From Planktothrix paucivesiculata PCC 9631 (GTDB lineage: Bacteria; Cyanobacteriota; Cyanobacteriia; Cyanobacteriales; Microcoleaceae): a stretch of 64,000 bases of DNA. This document shows, piece after piece, positions 15,971 through 24,810 of the stretch. The translations under genes and the position numbers were made by a program. The first letter of the stretch is position 1; every line of letters begins with the position of its first letter. The stretch spans positions 57,320-121,319 of the forward strand of contig NZ_LR734992.1 of the NCBI RefSeq assembly GCF_900009265.2. Reading direction: 5' to 3'. The notes under the pieces are model-generated. The model ran no database searches. It saw only the letters and a program-made list of their open reading frames with translations, and was not told where the DNA came from.

Positions 15971-18448
15971 GTGCGATTCGTTTAACCTAAAATAAGCTGA
16001 AAAGCTTATGGGACGGTTAACCCAGTTATAAAGACTGGAGATAACTGATTACATTTATGAGTGAGTTAGAAGTTCTGACAAGTCTCATCCCTCAAGTGCT
16101 GAGGTGAAAGCATAACCCCTAGTTTGAATGGGTAGCAACCATTAGGCTAAAGCGGGGTTAAAAGGTAGAACTACTAGAAGCCAAATCTGGTAACTATTGA
16201 GCAAGAAGTCCATGTGTAGCGCAAGCAAAGATGTGTCCGAACCATCGTTACTATAAATGGTGTAATGGCTAAATCAAGATAACCCGTTGAAAAATACGGT
16301 AAAAGACTGATTAGCACCAAGCCAAAAGGCAAGGATAGGGCATAAGCGGTTTTCTGTCCGACTTATAAGCACTTCCCAATAAACCCGGTGGATAGCATCA
16401 CGCTAAAGACTTCAAACAAATGTGTAATCGGAACGAAGTAATCCCCATATATTTCTGGAGAGGTCGAAATCCAGTAAGTAGCTAACGAACGATATATGGG
16501 GAAGGGATGGTGTCAAAAGCGAATGCCCTTGGTAATGCAAGGGATATGCTGACAGACGCTCGGTAATTCCAAAGAAATAGAACAAGTAGCAATATATATG
16601 TCTAAAACGCTGAATAAAAATCAGACGGTGGAATGGAACGAAATCAATTGGCGTAAAGCTGAAAGATTGACGTTCAAGTTGCAAAAGCGCATATTTCGAG
16701 CGAGTGAACGAGGCGATGTTAAAGCAGTTCGTAAACTTCAAAAGACCCTGATTAATTCCTGGAGTGCTAAATGTATTGCGGTTCGTCGGGTAACACAAGA
16801 TAACCAAGGTAAAAATACAGCCGGAGTGGACGGAATCAAAACACTGAATCCTAAACAACGTATGAACCTTGTAGGACGATTAAAGTTAACCAATAAGGTA
16901 AAACCAACTCGCAGAGTTAACATTCCCAAACCTGGTACAACCGAAACCCGTCCATTAGGGATACCCACAATTAACGACCGCGCATTACAAGCGTTAGTAA
17001 AACTAGCGTTAGAACCAGAATGGGAGGCTAAATTTGAGCCAAACAGTTATGGTTTCAGACCAGGACGTTCCTGCCACGATGCAATCGGAGCAATATTTGC
17101 CAATATCAAGCAAAAAGCCAAATACGTGCTAGATGCTGATATTACTAAATGCTTCGACCGCATAAACCACAAAGCGTTAATCTCCAAAATAAACACATAC
17201 CCTACATTAAACCGCCTACTCAAAAGATGGCTCAAAGCAGGATATATGGACGGAAAAGAACTTTTTCCTACTAATGAGGGTACACCACAAGGCGGGGTAA
17301 TTTCACCCTTACTTGCAAATATTGCCCTACATGGTATGGAAGAAAGAGTCATGCAATATGCAGAAACTCTAAAAGGGAAAAAATTGGCTAACCGTCAATC
17401 TCTTAGTTTAATCCGTTACTCTGACGACTTTGTAATAATCCATGAGGATTTAAAAGTTGTCAAGAAATGTCAAGAGATAATCGTTAAATGGTTAAGTGAC
17501 ATGGGATTGGAATTAAAACCAAGTAAGACAAAATTAACCCATACCTTCAATGAAATTGATGGAAATGTTGGGTTTGAGTTCCTAGGATTTCATATACAAC
17601 AACACAAAGTAGGTAACTACTTAAGTGCCAAGAATCCCCATGGAAAAATACTGGGTTTTAAAACATTAATTACACCCTCAAAAGCCAAAATCAAGACTCA
17701 TCTCGCAAAAATAGCCGGAGTAATAGATACCCATAAGAACGCCCCGCAAGCTGCTTTAATTAGTAAGCTGAATCCAATTATTAGGGGATGGTCAAACTAT
17801 TACTCAACAGTGGTTAGCAAAGAAACCTTCTCAAAGGTTGACCATCTAACCTATGATAAGCTAAGAGCCTGGGCAAGAACGAGGGGAAAAGGGAACATCA
17901 ACAAAGACAAATACTGGAGAACAGTAGATGACAGAAATTGGTGTTTCAGTACAGAAGATGGATTAAAACTACTTACCCATAGCAGTACGCCAATCGTCAG
18001 GCATACAAAGATTAAGGGTGAAGATAGTCCGTTTAATGGAGACTGGATTTACTGGAGCAAACGTAGAGGTGAATATCCTGAGACTCCTAACAGAGTTTCC
18101 AAATTAATCAAAAAACAAAAGGGTATTTGTCCTCACTGTGGTTTGTATTTCACAAGTACAGACATTGTAGAAGTTGACCATATTAAACCAAAATCATTAG
18201 GTGGAAAAGACACCTATGATAATTTACAACTTCTACACAAACATTGTCACGACACAAAAACGGCTCAAGATGGCTCCTTAACTAAAAACAAGGTTAATCC
18301 CTTAGAACAAGTTGAGAATTACGACATCAATCCGTTTTGAATCGTACCAATAACAAAAGTGGAAATATCAAGGAGCCGTGTGAGGCGAAAGTTTCATGCA
18401 CGGTTCTGAAGGAGAGGTAGGAGTGGTAACGCTCCTATCGACTCTAAC
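15971..18448 (+). mobile_element. Group II intron with encoded reverse transcriptase
   Basis: The element starts with GTGCG at 15971, the group II consensus. Domain V is visible at 18373-18408 (GAGCCGTGTGAGGCGAAAGT and its paired arm ATGCACGGTTCTG), with the AGC triad. A domain VI stem follows (GTAGGAG / CTCCTA with an unpaired A), and the element ends ...CTCTAAC at 18448. The 600-nt 5' part folds into the usual domains I-III before the protein gene in domain IV. After splicing, the exon would join AACAGAG to GATTCGCAAGGAGG, restoring the leader of the small gene at 18468. Boundaries come from consensus ends and may be off by a few bases. Confidence 0.8.
16598..18340 (+). CDS. ltrA: Group II intron reverse transcriptase/maturase with HNH endonuclease (LtrA-like)
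   Basis: A 580-aa intron-encoded protein that looks intact. The RT domain has SYGFRPGRSCHDAI, DADITKCFDRI, GTPQGGVISPLLANI and the catalytic IRYSDDFVI, a YxDD motif with Ser at the variable position. The maturase X domain follows (LNPIIRGWSNYY). The C-terminal DNA-binding and HNH module has CPHCGLYF, EVDHIKPKSLGG and LLHKHC. Length is normal. It should bind the intron RNA, assist splicing and prime reverse transcription at a target site. All catalytic residues are present, so the element may still be mobile. Confidence 0.95.
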   Translation: MSKTLNKNQTVEWNEINWRKAERLTFKLQKRIFRASERGDVKAVRKLQKTLINSWSAKCIAVRRVTQDNQGKNTAGVDGIKTLNPKQRMNLVGRLKLTNKVKPTRRVNIPKPGTTETRPLGIPTINDRALQALVKLALEPEWEAKFEPNSYGFRPGRSCHDAIGAIFANIKQKAKYVLDADITKCFDRINHKALISKINTYPTLNRLLKRWLKAGYMDGKELFPTNEGTPQGGVISPLLANIALHGMEERVMQYAETLKGKKLANRQSLSLIRYSDDFVIIHEDLKVVKKCQEIIVKWLSDMGLELKPSKTKLTHTFNEIDGNVGFEFLGFHIQQHKVGNYLSAKNPHGKILGFKTLITPSKAKIKTHLAKIAGVIDTHKNAPQAALISKLNPIIRGWSNYYSTVVSKETFSKVDHLTYDKLRAWARTRGKGNINKDKYWRTVDDRNWCFSTEDGLKLLTHSSTPIVRHTKIKGEDSPFNGDWIYWSKRRGEYPETPNRVSKLIKKQKGICPHCGLYFTSTDIVEVDHIKPKSLGGKDTYDNLQLLHKHCHDTKTAQDGSLTKNKVNPLEQVENYDINPF

Positions 18449-18467
18449 GATTCGCAAGGAGGATGCA

Positions 18468-18629
18468 ATGGCAAGAAAACGAATTACCTTATCTTTAGAT
18501 GAAGATTTGCTGGAACGAATCAAACAAGCGGCACAAAAAGATGACCGCAAAATCAGTAATGAGGTGGAGAGAATCTTGATCAAGCACTATCCCCCAGAGC
18601 ATAATTTTGCTCAATCCGTTTCCAGTTGA
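18468..18629 (+). CDS. Ribbon-helix-helix (CopG/Arc-like) small regulator
   Basis: A 53-aa protein, MARKRITLSLDEDLLERIKQ and on, with the pattern of a ribbon-helix-helix DNA-binding domain: a basic beta strand (RKRITLSL) followed by two helices. The start chosen is the ATG at 18468, with AGGAGG ending 5 nt before it; a longer frame from 18396 would read through intron domain V and is not credible. It is divergent from parB2, with the intron between them. Small RHH proteins next to partition or replication genes commonly repress those genes or act as copy-number regulators; an antitoxin role is also possible, but no toxin follows. Confidence 0.75.
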   Translation: MARKRITLSLDEDLLERIKQAAQKDDRKISNEVERILIKHYPPEHNFAQSVSS

Positions 18630-18682
18630 TGTTTTATCAATCAACTTTCAAGTTCTATTAAATTTGATATTAATAAAAAAAT

Positions 18683-18727
18683 AATCCCAGAGTTTTGTTA
18701 GTTCTTAGCTAACAAAATCCTGAGATT
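18683..18727 (-). terminator. Terminator of the clamp/clamp-loader operon
   Basis: The arms TTTTGTTAG / CTAACAAAA, extended by AATC..CAG / CTG..GATT, form a long stem with a short loop. On the minus strand it is followed by TTATTTTTTTATT. It lies just past the end of the delta subunit gene (18745) and also faces the converging RHH gene. Confidence 0.7.
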
Positions 18728-18744
18728 GGTAAAGGGACTATTAA

Positions 18745-19728
18745 TCATTCAAACGATTTAGCTGCTGTTTTAACAGGTTGGCTTGCAAAAAGTTGGGTAA
18801 TTGCCAGAATAGAAGACAGCAGTAAGTTTCGTTTTCCCTGTTTTAAAGCTATTTCTAAATCCAGTAACAAAGATACAGCTTTTACTAAAGATTGCAAAGG
18901 AATCGTTTGTACCTCTTGTTTAAGAAAATAGACTCGTTTAAAATTAGCAATTTGGCAAATATTGGCAATTTCAGAATCAGATTTAACCCCCTTAACAATT
19001 ATTGCTTTAACCCACAGCCAAGTTCTAAATTGGGTAATGAGAGTAGCGCAAATCGCAACAGGAAACGTTTCTTTTGTCAATAGTTCGTGGAGTAAATTAA
19101 CCGCTTTTTGGGCATTATTTTCTCGAATTGCTTTAGCTAATTGGAGGCTATTTTGGGTGGTAGAAGGGATCAGAGAACGCACTTGTTTTAAACTCAGCTT
19201 TGCACCGTTACTGTAGAGAGCTAGAAGTTGCAGTTCAGATTCAATTCGGGCTGAATCATTGCCAATAGCATCAGCTAAATATTCTCTACTATTTTGATCC
19301 AATGATAAACCGATGCGAAGGCTTTGGGTACGGATATATTGGGCTATGAGATCAATTCGCCAAGGCGCAATCAAATTGAATTCAAACAGTTGACTTTGGG
19401 AGAGTAGAAATTTTGAGACTTTTAATCGTTTGTCAATGCTGGAAGCTACAAAAATCAAATCAGTTGATTGGGGAACTTTTGGGAGCAATTGAAAAATGTC
19501 CATCACCGATTCATCAAACTGTTTAAAGTTGCAGTCCTCCACAATTACTAATTTAGCTTTAACCGAACCAAAAGCCGGAGTTAAAGCGCAATAAATGGCT
19601 TCATCTACAGCAGAAGCATGAAAGCGATGATAGTTGAAACTAAGCCAAGCGGGGTTAAGGCTTTTTTTGAAAGTCAAGAGTTTTTTGGAAATTGCATACC
19701 GATCATCGCCGACTAACAAGCTAATCAT
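18745..19728 (-). CDS. holA: DNA polymerase III delta subunit (clamp-loader HolA-like)
   Basis: A 327-aa clamp-loader delta-type subunit. It has the HolA layout: an N-terminal P-loop-less ATPase-like domain (MISLLVGDDRYAISKKLLTF, KLVIVEDC, DLIFVASSIDKR), then the helical segment SLDQNSREYLADAIGNDSARIESEL diagnostic for delta, and the C-terminal collar helices (NNAQKAVNLLHELL). Its start overlaps the dnaX stop by 4 nt. It should open the sliding clamp encoded two genes upstream. A plasmid-borne delta next to its own dnaX and dnaN is unusual. Confidence 0.88.
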   Translation of the reverse strand: MISLLVGDDRYAISKKLLTFKKSLNPAWLSFNYHRFHASAVDEAIYCALTPAFGSVKAKLVIVEDCNFKQFDESVMDIFQLLPKVPQSTDLIFVASSIDKRLKVSKFLLSQSQLFEFNLIAPWRIDLIAQYIRTQSLRIGLSLDQNSREYLADAIGNDSARIESELQLLALYSNGAKLSLKQVRSLIPSTTQNSLQLAKAIRENNAQKAVNLLHELLTKETFPVAICATLITQFRTWLWVKAIIVKGVKSDSEIANICQIANFKRVYFLKQEVQTIPLQSLVKAVSLLLDLEIALKQGKRNLLLSSILAITQLFASQPVKTAAKSFE

Positions 19729-21107
19729 TGATTTCCCTCCTGAATTAAGACTTGATAGTTAATTCCTGTTGCTGCCAAAAATAGTTTTTGTACCTTCCGA
19801 ATATTGCGGTTAAATTTGTTAAGATATGGGGAAGGTACAGCTAAAGTGGCTTTCTGCTCGGTTAGTTCCGCAAGGAAAGCAACTGAGAGGAAAACTCGGT
19901 TCTTTTCAGATGCTTTTGACAGCACGGTTTCCCAAATAGTGTTTTTTAGATCAATAGGTTTTGAGGAGGAAACAGAGGTTGAATTTCGCTTATGAGTTTG
20001 ATGATTACGGGGTTTATTTTTAGGAGATTTAGGAATTAATCCCAGTAAACAAACTTCTAGCCATAAACTCGGTTGCACACTTTTATTAAGCTGCCATTCT
20101 GAAGTGCTTAATTGTTCAAAACCTTGATAAATTGAAGATTGACTCCAAGTTTTTGCGATCGCCTTGAGTTTAGGATAAGAAACCCCACTGGTGAGTAAGG
20201 ATGAACAGTCAGGGACGTTGGCGACTAGCAGCAAGTCTCGATAACAACTCAGCAAGGAGGTTAGCAGAGTCAGGGGTGTTTTTCCACTATCGAGGAGTTC
20301 ACGAGACAGTTGTAGCAGCTTCAGGGTGTCTCCGGTGTTAATGGAGTGCAGTATTGTTACCAAGTCGGACTCTGAAACACGACCCGATAGCGCTAGAACT
20401 TGAGAATGGGTAATTTCTTCTCCCAACAAGCTTAACTGACCCAGTAATTGCAAGGCGTCTCGCAGTCCACCCCCACAGGCGCGAGCGATCGCAATTTTAC
20501 CCGATGAGGTAATAGAAATAGCTTCTTTTTCAGCAATCATGGTTAAATGCTGAACTATAGCAGCAACAGAAAGCGGCTGAAACCGAAACACTTGACATCG
20601 GCTGACAATAGTAGGTAGCACTTTATGTGCTTCTGTTGTGCAGAGAATGAAGACAACATGAGCGGGTGGTTCTTCAAGACACTTGAGAAGGGTGTTAAAA
20701 GCTTGGGAACTGAGACAATGAACTTCGTCTAAGACAAAAATTCGGTAACGACCGATAGCGGGAGCAAAGTGGACTCGTTCAGTCAAATTGCGAGCGTCTT
20801 CAACCCCGTTATGGGAAGCTGCATCAATTTCCATGACATCTAAACTGCCTCCTTTTTCGATAGAACGACAGGACTGACATTGACCGCAAGGAGTAACAGT
20901 GGGTTGGTCGGTAGCGGTGCAATTTAAGGACTTCGCTAAAATTCGGGCTGTTGAAGTTTTTCCAGTCCCTCGTTCTCCTGTAAACAAATAAGCAGGAGCA
21001 ATTTTGTTCGCTTGAATGGCGTTAGAAAGAGTTCTTTGAATGTACTCCTGTCCGGTTAATTGGGATAGAGTACGGGGACGATATTTCTGAGGAAATGGAG
21101 TGTACAT
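19725..21107 (-). CDS. dnaX: DNA polymerase III gamma/tau clamp-loader ATPase
   Basis: A 460-aa DnaX homologue. Residues 1-360 carry the clamp-loader AAA+ core: KYRPRTLSQLTGQ, Walker A GERGTGKT (44-51), a four-Cys zinc module around CGQCQSC, Walker B VLDEVHCLS, and the SRC motif IVSRCQVF. The C-terminal part is short compared with chromosomal tau, so it may act mainly as gamma and lack a polymerase-binding tau tail. It sits between dnaN (15 bp upstream) and holA (overlapping), forming one operon. All ATPase residues are present. Confidence 0.93.
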   Translation of the reverse strand: MYTPFPQKYRPRTLSQLTGQEYIQRTLSNAIQANKIAPAYLFTGERGTGKTSTARILAKSLNCTATDQPTVTPCGQCQSCRSIEKGGSLDVMEIDAASHNGVEDARNLTERVHFAPAIGRYRIFVLDEVHCLSSQAFNTLLKCLEEPPAHVVFILCTTEAHKVLPTIVSRCQVFRFQPLSVAAIVQHLTMIAEKEAISITSSGKIAIARACGGGLRDALQLLGQLSLLGEEITHSQVLALSGRVSESDLVTILHSINTGDTLKLLQLSRELLDSGKTPLTLLTSLLSCYRDLLLVANVPDCSSLLTSGVSYPKLKAIAKTWSQSSIYQGFEQLSTSEWQLNKSVQPSLWLEVCLLGLIPKSPKNKPRNHQTHKRNSTSVSSSKPIDLKNTIWETVLSKASEKNRVFLSVAFLAELTEQKATLAVPSPYLNKFNRNIRKVQKLFLAATGINYQVLIQEGNQ

Positions 21108-21121
21108 AATGACAAGAAAAG

Positions 21122-22525
21122 TTAAGATTTGACAACAGGCATTAACAAGTATTGGCTATCGATTAAAAGATGGGGTTGTTCTCGATTACCAAAGGGTTTT
21201 AAGATAGCCGGATGAGCACTATCAATGAGGTGAATTAAAATTTCAGAACTAGCGATCGCTTTAATCCCTTCCAACAAATACTTAATATTGAAAGAAATAG
21301 ACAAAGAATGACTAAAGTTGATAATTGCCATCATTTCTTCTCTTCCATTTCCAAACTCCCTTAATAAGGATAAGGAAACTTGCTGGTTTTCAGGGCTAAA
21401 GTCAATATTGATAATTTTTTCCTTTTTATCCGCCAAGACTGAGAGCCGTTCCAGTGCTTTTACAAAAGGCAACTTTTCCAGGTAAACTTGATGTTTGAAG
21501 TCGTGGTTTAATAGCTCTTGGTAGGCGGGATATTCCCCTTTTAAACAACGAGTGATTAGTCGCTGCACGCCCCAAGAAAATTCTACATAACCCGTGGTCA
21601 GATTATAAGAGAGTTGTACAGATTCAGCAGAAGTCCGACTCGCTAAAATCCGCTCTAGTTCTAATAGAGATTTAGCGGGAAGGGTAAATTGCAAAGGTTC
21701 TGTATTCTCGGCTTCTTTCTTTTTCTTGAACCCTTGGATGGAGGTTTCCACCACCGCTAACCGATGACCGTCCGTTGCAGCTAATTCTAAGGTATTAGAG
21801 TTAATTTTTAGATGCACTCCAGTTAAGATCTGCTTCGTTTCATCGGTCGCTGTTGCAAATAATGCTCCTTTAATACCACTTTTTAGAGCTTCCGCAGCAA
21901 TAGCCAGATTTTGGCAAGAATTGACTTCAGGAATTGAGGGGAATTCATCACTTGATAACCCTCGAACTTGGTAGCGTCCACTGGCGGAAACTAAAGTTAA
22001 AATCGGATTTTGTTCGGGTTTAGTTGTATTTAAAGGGTGATCCTGGTTATTTTCAGCGTTCAAGGAGATTGAGTTACTTAATTGGAGATCACCCGAAGAA
22101 AATTTGCGAACAATTTCACTTAGTAGTTCGGCGGGAATTGTCGTTTCTCCTGGAGTGTTAACCTTAGCTTCAAAGGAAGTTTGAATGGCTAAACTCAGAT
22201 TAAATACGCTTAAGTAAACACGCTGAGTTTTAGAGCAAGCTGCTAACAGAACATTACCTAATATGGGATGGGTTGGTTTAGCAGGAACAGCATGGCTAAC
22301 CAGTTCGAGGTGAGTCGCTAAATCATTTTGTGTGCAAAGCAGTTGCAGAGTAGCATCTGAAGTTGAGGAAGATGGGGAAGTTTTAGAGGTGTTAACAACT
22401 TGGCTTTTTTCTTCTGTTAAAATTTTGGAGGTTTTAGAAGGAACAGTTTGAAGGTCAGAGGATTTGGTCTTTTTAATTCGGCTTTGAGTTGCCGAACGTC
22501 GGGTTTTAGTTGGCATTTTTCCCAT
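21122..22525 (-). CDS. dnaN: DNA polymerase III beta sliding clamp
   Basis: A DnaN homologue of about 467 aa with an N-terminal extension of about 75 residues, rich in Lys, Ser and Thr, before the first clamp domain. Clamp features include AKPTHPILGNVLL, RYQVRGLSSDEFP, GVHLKINSNTLELAATDGHRLA and the C-terminal LLIDSQYLLMPV, equivalent to the family's MPMR-type end. The reading frame can start at a TTG (22540), but the ATG at 22525 is preferred; a further ATG lies at 22516. A stem-loop with loop GATA sits 20 nt upstream. It forms an operon with dnaX and holA, so the plasmid supplies its own clamp and loader. Confidence 0.92.
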   Translation of the reverse strand: MGKMPTKTRRSATQSRIKKTKSSDLQTVPSKTSKILTEEKSQVVNTSKTSPSSSTSDATLQLLCTQNDLATHLELVSHAVPAKPTHPILGNVLLAACSKTQRVYLSVFNLSLAIQTSFEAKVNTPGETTIPAELLSEIVRKFSSGDLQLSNSISLNAENNQDHPLNTTKPEQNPILTLVSASGRYQVRGLSSDEFPSIPEVNSCQNLAIAAEALKSGIKGALFATATDETKQILTGVHLKINSNTLELAATDGHRLAVVETSIQGFKKKKEAENTEPLQFTLPAKSLLELERILASRTSAESVQLSYNLTTGYVEFSWGVQRLITRCLKGEYPAYQELLNHDFKHQVYLEKLPFVKALERLSVLADKKEKIINIDFSPENQQVSLSLLREFGNGREEMMAIINFSHSLSISFNIKYLLEGIKAIASSEILIHLIDSAHPAILKPFGNREQPHLLIDSQYLLMPVVKS

Positions 22526-22545
22526 TAATATATAGATCAAAACCT

Positions 22546-22561
22546 AGCAGCGATAGCTGCT
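22546..22561 (-). promoter_or_regulatory. Leader stem-loop upstream of dnaN
   Basis: Perfect 6-bp stem AGCAGC / GCTGCT closing GATA (UAUC in the mRNA), 20 nt before the dnaN ATG. It belongs to a recurrent hairpin family found upstream of replication genes in this window. Confidence 0.5.
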
Positions 22562-22588
22562 TACAAACTGAGGCATTATTATTATTTT

Positions 22589-23461
22589 TTATAACCCTGC
22601 TTGTTGTAAAGCTAACTCTAAAAGAGATTGGACTTGGAGAATTTCTGCCCATTGATTAAGATAGTTGAAGTCCAGACGTTCTCCTTGCACTTTTAAAACT
22701 CCCAAGACATCTCTCCACTGTTTTTGAGATTCTGTAGCAGACAGTAAATACCAATATAACTTTTGTAGAATTATATCTTCGGCTGAATAAATATAAATAC
22801 CTTTTTCAGATTCATCAATTTTATAAAGTTGGCGACGATTCATTTTAGAACGAGAAAAAGCATCATCTCCAATCACAAAAATATCTATTTTTTCCAATGA
22901 GGTTAAATGAATAACATTAAAAGAGCGTTTTTCAGTCACTGCTTCGATAACCGCCGATTCACTAATATAAAACTCCCGTTCCATTGCTTGAATGAGTTGC
23001 TGTGCTTTTGACAGCGAAATGCTGATGACTAAATCTATATCTTGAGTTGAACGACTTTCTCCTAACAGGGAACTGGCTACAGACCCACCCACTAAATAGG
23101 GAATATTTAAAGTCTCAAATAGGATTGCCATTCGACTAGCGATTTCTAAAGGATCTTCAATCATAAATTTTTCTTCAAATTCTGTTATTTTTAATTTTAA
23201 AACGGTTAGCCATTCTGAACCTAAATGCCTTCTGATGAATTCTTGATAAATCTTGGATGAAGAAGCATTAGGATAATGATTTTTAATGGCTATTATCGTT
23301 AGTTTGCGAGTAGCTTGATTGAAGTGTCGAAATCTTTGGGTTTTCTGTTGGGGTGTCAGTTGTCGAAGTAGTTGAAACATCAGCACATCTGCATCAATGC
23401 TAGTGTCTTCTGACTGAGAACGGTATCCAAGTGTAACTGCCGAGGTGGGAATTTGTGGCAT
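22589..23461 (-). CDS. Nucleotidyltransferase-fold protein
   Basis: A 290-aa protein with a minimal nucleotidyltransferase signature around residues 118-140: VGGSVASSLLGESRSTQDIDLVI supplies the GGS box and the DxD metal ligands. A later D in KIDIFVIGDDAF may be the third acidic residue. The C-terminal part (SAEDIILQKLYWY, QKQWRDVLGVLKVQG) is typical of plasmid and defence-associated transferases that act like AbiEii or MNT toxins. No matching antitoxin is adjacent. An internally deleted copy lies at 3309-3711. It is read just upstream of dnaN in map order but is a separate unit. Confidence 0.7.
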   Translation of the reverse strand: MPQIPTSAVTLGYRSQSEDTSIDADVLMFQLLRQLTPQQKTQRFRHFNQATRKLTIIAIKNHYPNASSSKIYQEFIRRHLGSEWLTVLKLKITEFEEKFMIEDPLEIASRMAILFETLNIPYLVGGSVASSLLGESRSTQDIDLVISISLSKAQQLIQAMEREFYISESAVIEAVTEKRSFNVIHLTSLEKIDIFVIGDDAFSRSKMNRRQLYKIDESEKGIYIYSAEDIILQKLYWYLLSATESQKQWRDVLGVLKVQGERLDFNYLNQWAEILQVQSLLELALQQAGL

Positions 23462-23592
23462 TAGTTATCTGGGTTAGAGTTAAATTTAATAGACCATTGC
23501 AGGAGGAGGAAACGTTATTGATTCAGAAACATTTTAGAATATAGTTCATTGAGTTTGAGCTAGATTTGAGAAGAAAAAAGCGCAAGTCGTCT

Positions 23593-24810
23593 ATGCCTAG
23601 CAATTCCTCACCTTCATTCATAACAGAGCCAGAAAACAGTCTGCGGGAGAAACTGATCCGCTCAATCTGGCTGCACAGGGACAAATACTGTTATTTATTT
23701 GAAGTCGATGGCTCTTATCGATTGTTAAGCACAGATCGCCGAGGTCAGTACACCATCTTACCCGATGGTCGCTCGGTTTTGCTGGCTTGGATAACTGATC
23801 CCTTCACTGAAACCCTTCTTGTACAAGAAGATGGGAGTTTGTTCATGAGTGGGAGTCAGTTTGTAGAAATGGGGACACGCTCCAAAGTACCTTCACAAAC
23901 CGCCAATCCCCTACCGCAGCCTGATGCGATGATTCCTAGCTTAATCCCAGAAAAACCATCGCAATCGGATCTCATTCCCTACTGGCTACCAGAAGATTTC
24001 CCCATCTTTATGGATAATCAGGGTATATTTGGCACTTCAAGGGGTGAGGGGCAGGGAGTTGAGCCGCGAATTTTACCGACCGTCAATCAGTACAAGGGTG
24101 CAGACGGTGGATATGTGGCGTTTTATTCGCGAGATCCGGCCAAGGCTGTGTATTCAGTCGGGGGAGGAATTTATGTGGTGGGACAAATTCGGCTTAAGGG
24201 TAGATATATCGGCAGAATTTTTCACCCCGAAGGCTACTTAAATCAAGACATCAGTGCGATACCCGAATTCAAAGCGTTATGTCGTAAGACGTTTGGCGTT
24301 GAAGGATGGGCTGGAGGGGACACCGGAGGCTGGTTTGGTAAGTTTGATTCTAGCCCCGAAACACTAGAAACAATCTTGAGATCGTCTAACTCAAAGATTG
24401 ACACAGCACCAGTTGTGCATCGACCCTGGAAGTGGGTGGTTACGGTCGGGGCTGACTCTATCCTCGCTTTTATTGGAGTTTTATTGCCTTGGATGGTGGG
24501 TTTGATAATATTGCTGAGTCCAAGCCTTTTGATTCTCTGGGGTGCTTTTGCGCGATTTGGGTTGACTTGGAGGCTACTGTTGATTCCGGTCGGTGGCATC
24601 GTTGGATTTGTGCTGATGGCGATCGCTGCGATGTATTTGTGCAACTACAACTTCGAGCTTCATGAGCGTCAAACAGGCCCATCTGAAGCGGGATCGTTGG
24701 GAGGGTTAGGTCAAGCAATCATGGCATTGATTGCAATGGCTTTATTGGGTTGGATTGGTTCAGGACTGGGTGCTTGGTTGGTTGCAAACTATTGGGTAGT
24801 TGACTTCTAA
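23593..24810 (+). CDS. Membrane protein of unknown function
   Basis: About 405 aa from the ATG at 23593 (an in-frame TTG lies 27 bp upstream). The first 280 residues are soluble, with two domains rich in Gly, Asp and aromatic residues (SDLIPYWLPEDFPIFMD, YVAFYSRDPAKAVYSVGGG). Three to four hydrophobic segments follow (for example ILAFIGVLLPWMVGLIILL and LLLIPVGGIVGFVLMAIAAM), ending with LGAWLVANYWVVDF. I recognise no family. Codon use is slightly more GC-rich than its neighbours, which may mark separate acquisition. It is the only plus-strand gene between the replication genes. Confidence 0.6.
   Translation: MPSNSSPSFITEPENSLREKLIRSIWLHRDKYCYLFEVDGSYRLLSTDRRGQYTILPDGRSVLLAWITDPFTETLLVQEDGSLFMSGSQFVEMGTRSKVPSQTANPLPQPDAMIPSLIPEKPSQSDLIPYWLPEDFPIFMDNQGIFGTSRGEGQGVEPRILPTVNQYKGADGGYVAFYSRDPAKAVYSVGGGIYVVGQIRLKGRYIGRIFHPEGYLNQDISAIPEFKALCRKTFGVEGWAGGDTGGWFGKFDSSPETLETILRSSNSKIDTAPVVHRPWKWVVTVGADSILAFIGVLLPWMVGLIILLSPSLLILWGAFARFGLTWRLLLIPVGGIVGFVLMAIAAMYLCNYNFELHERQTGPSEAGSLGGLGQAIMALIAMALLGWIGSGLGAWLVANYWVVDF

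Noticed and set aside
16412-16968. Minus-strand open frames across the intron
   Set aside because: They are antisense to the intron RNA and its reverse transcriptase and show no protein-like pattern.
18396-18467. Longer start for the ribbon-helix-helix gene
   Set aside because: It would translate intron domains V and VI; a good AGGAGG box precedes the ATG at 18468.
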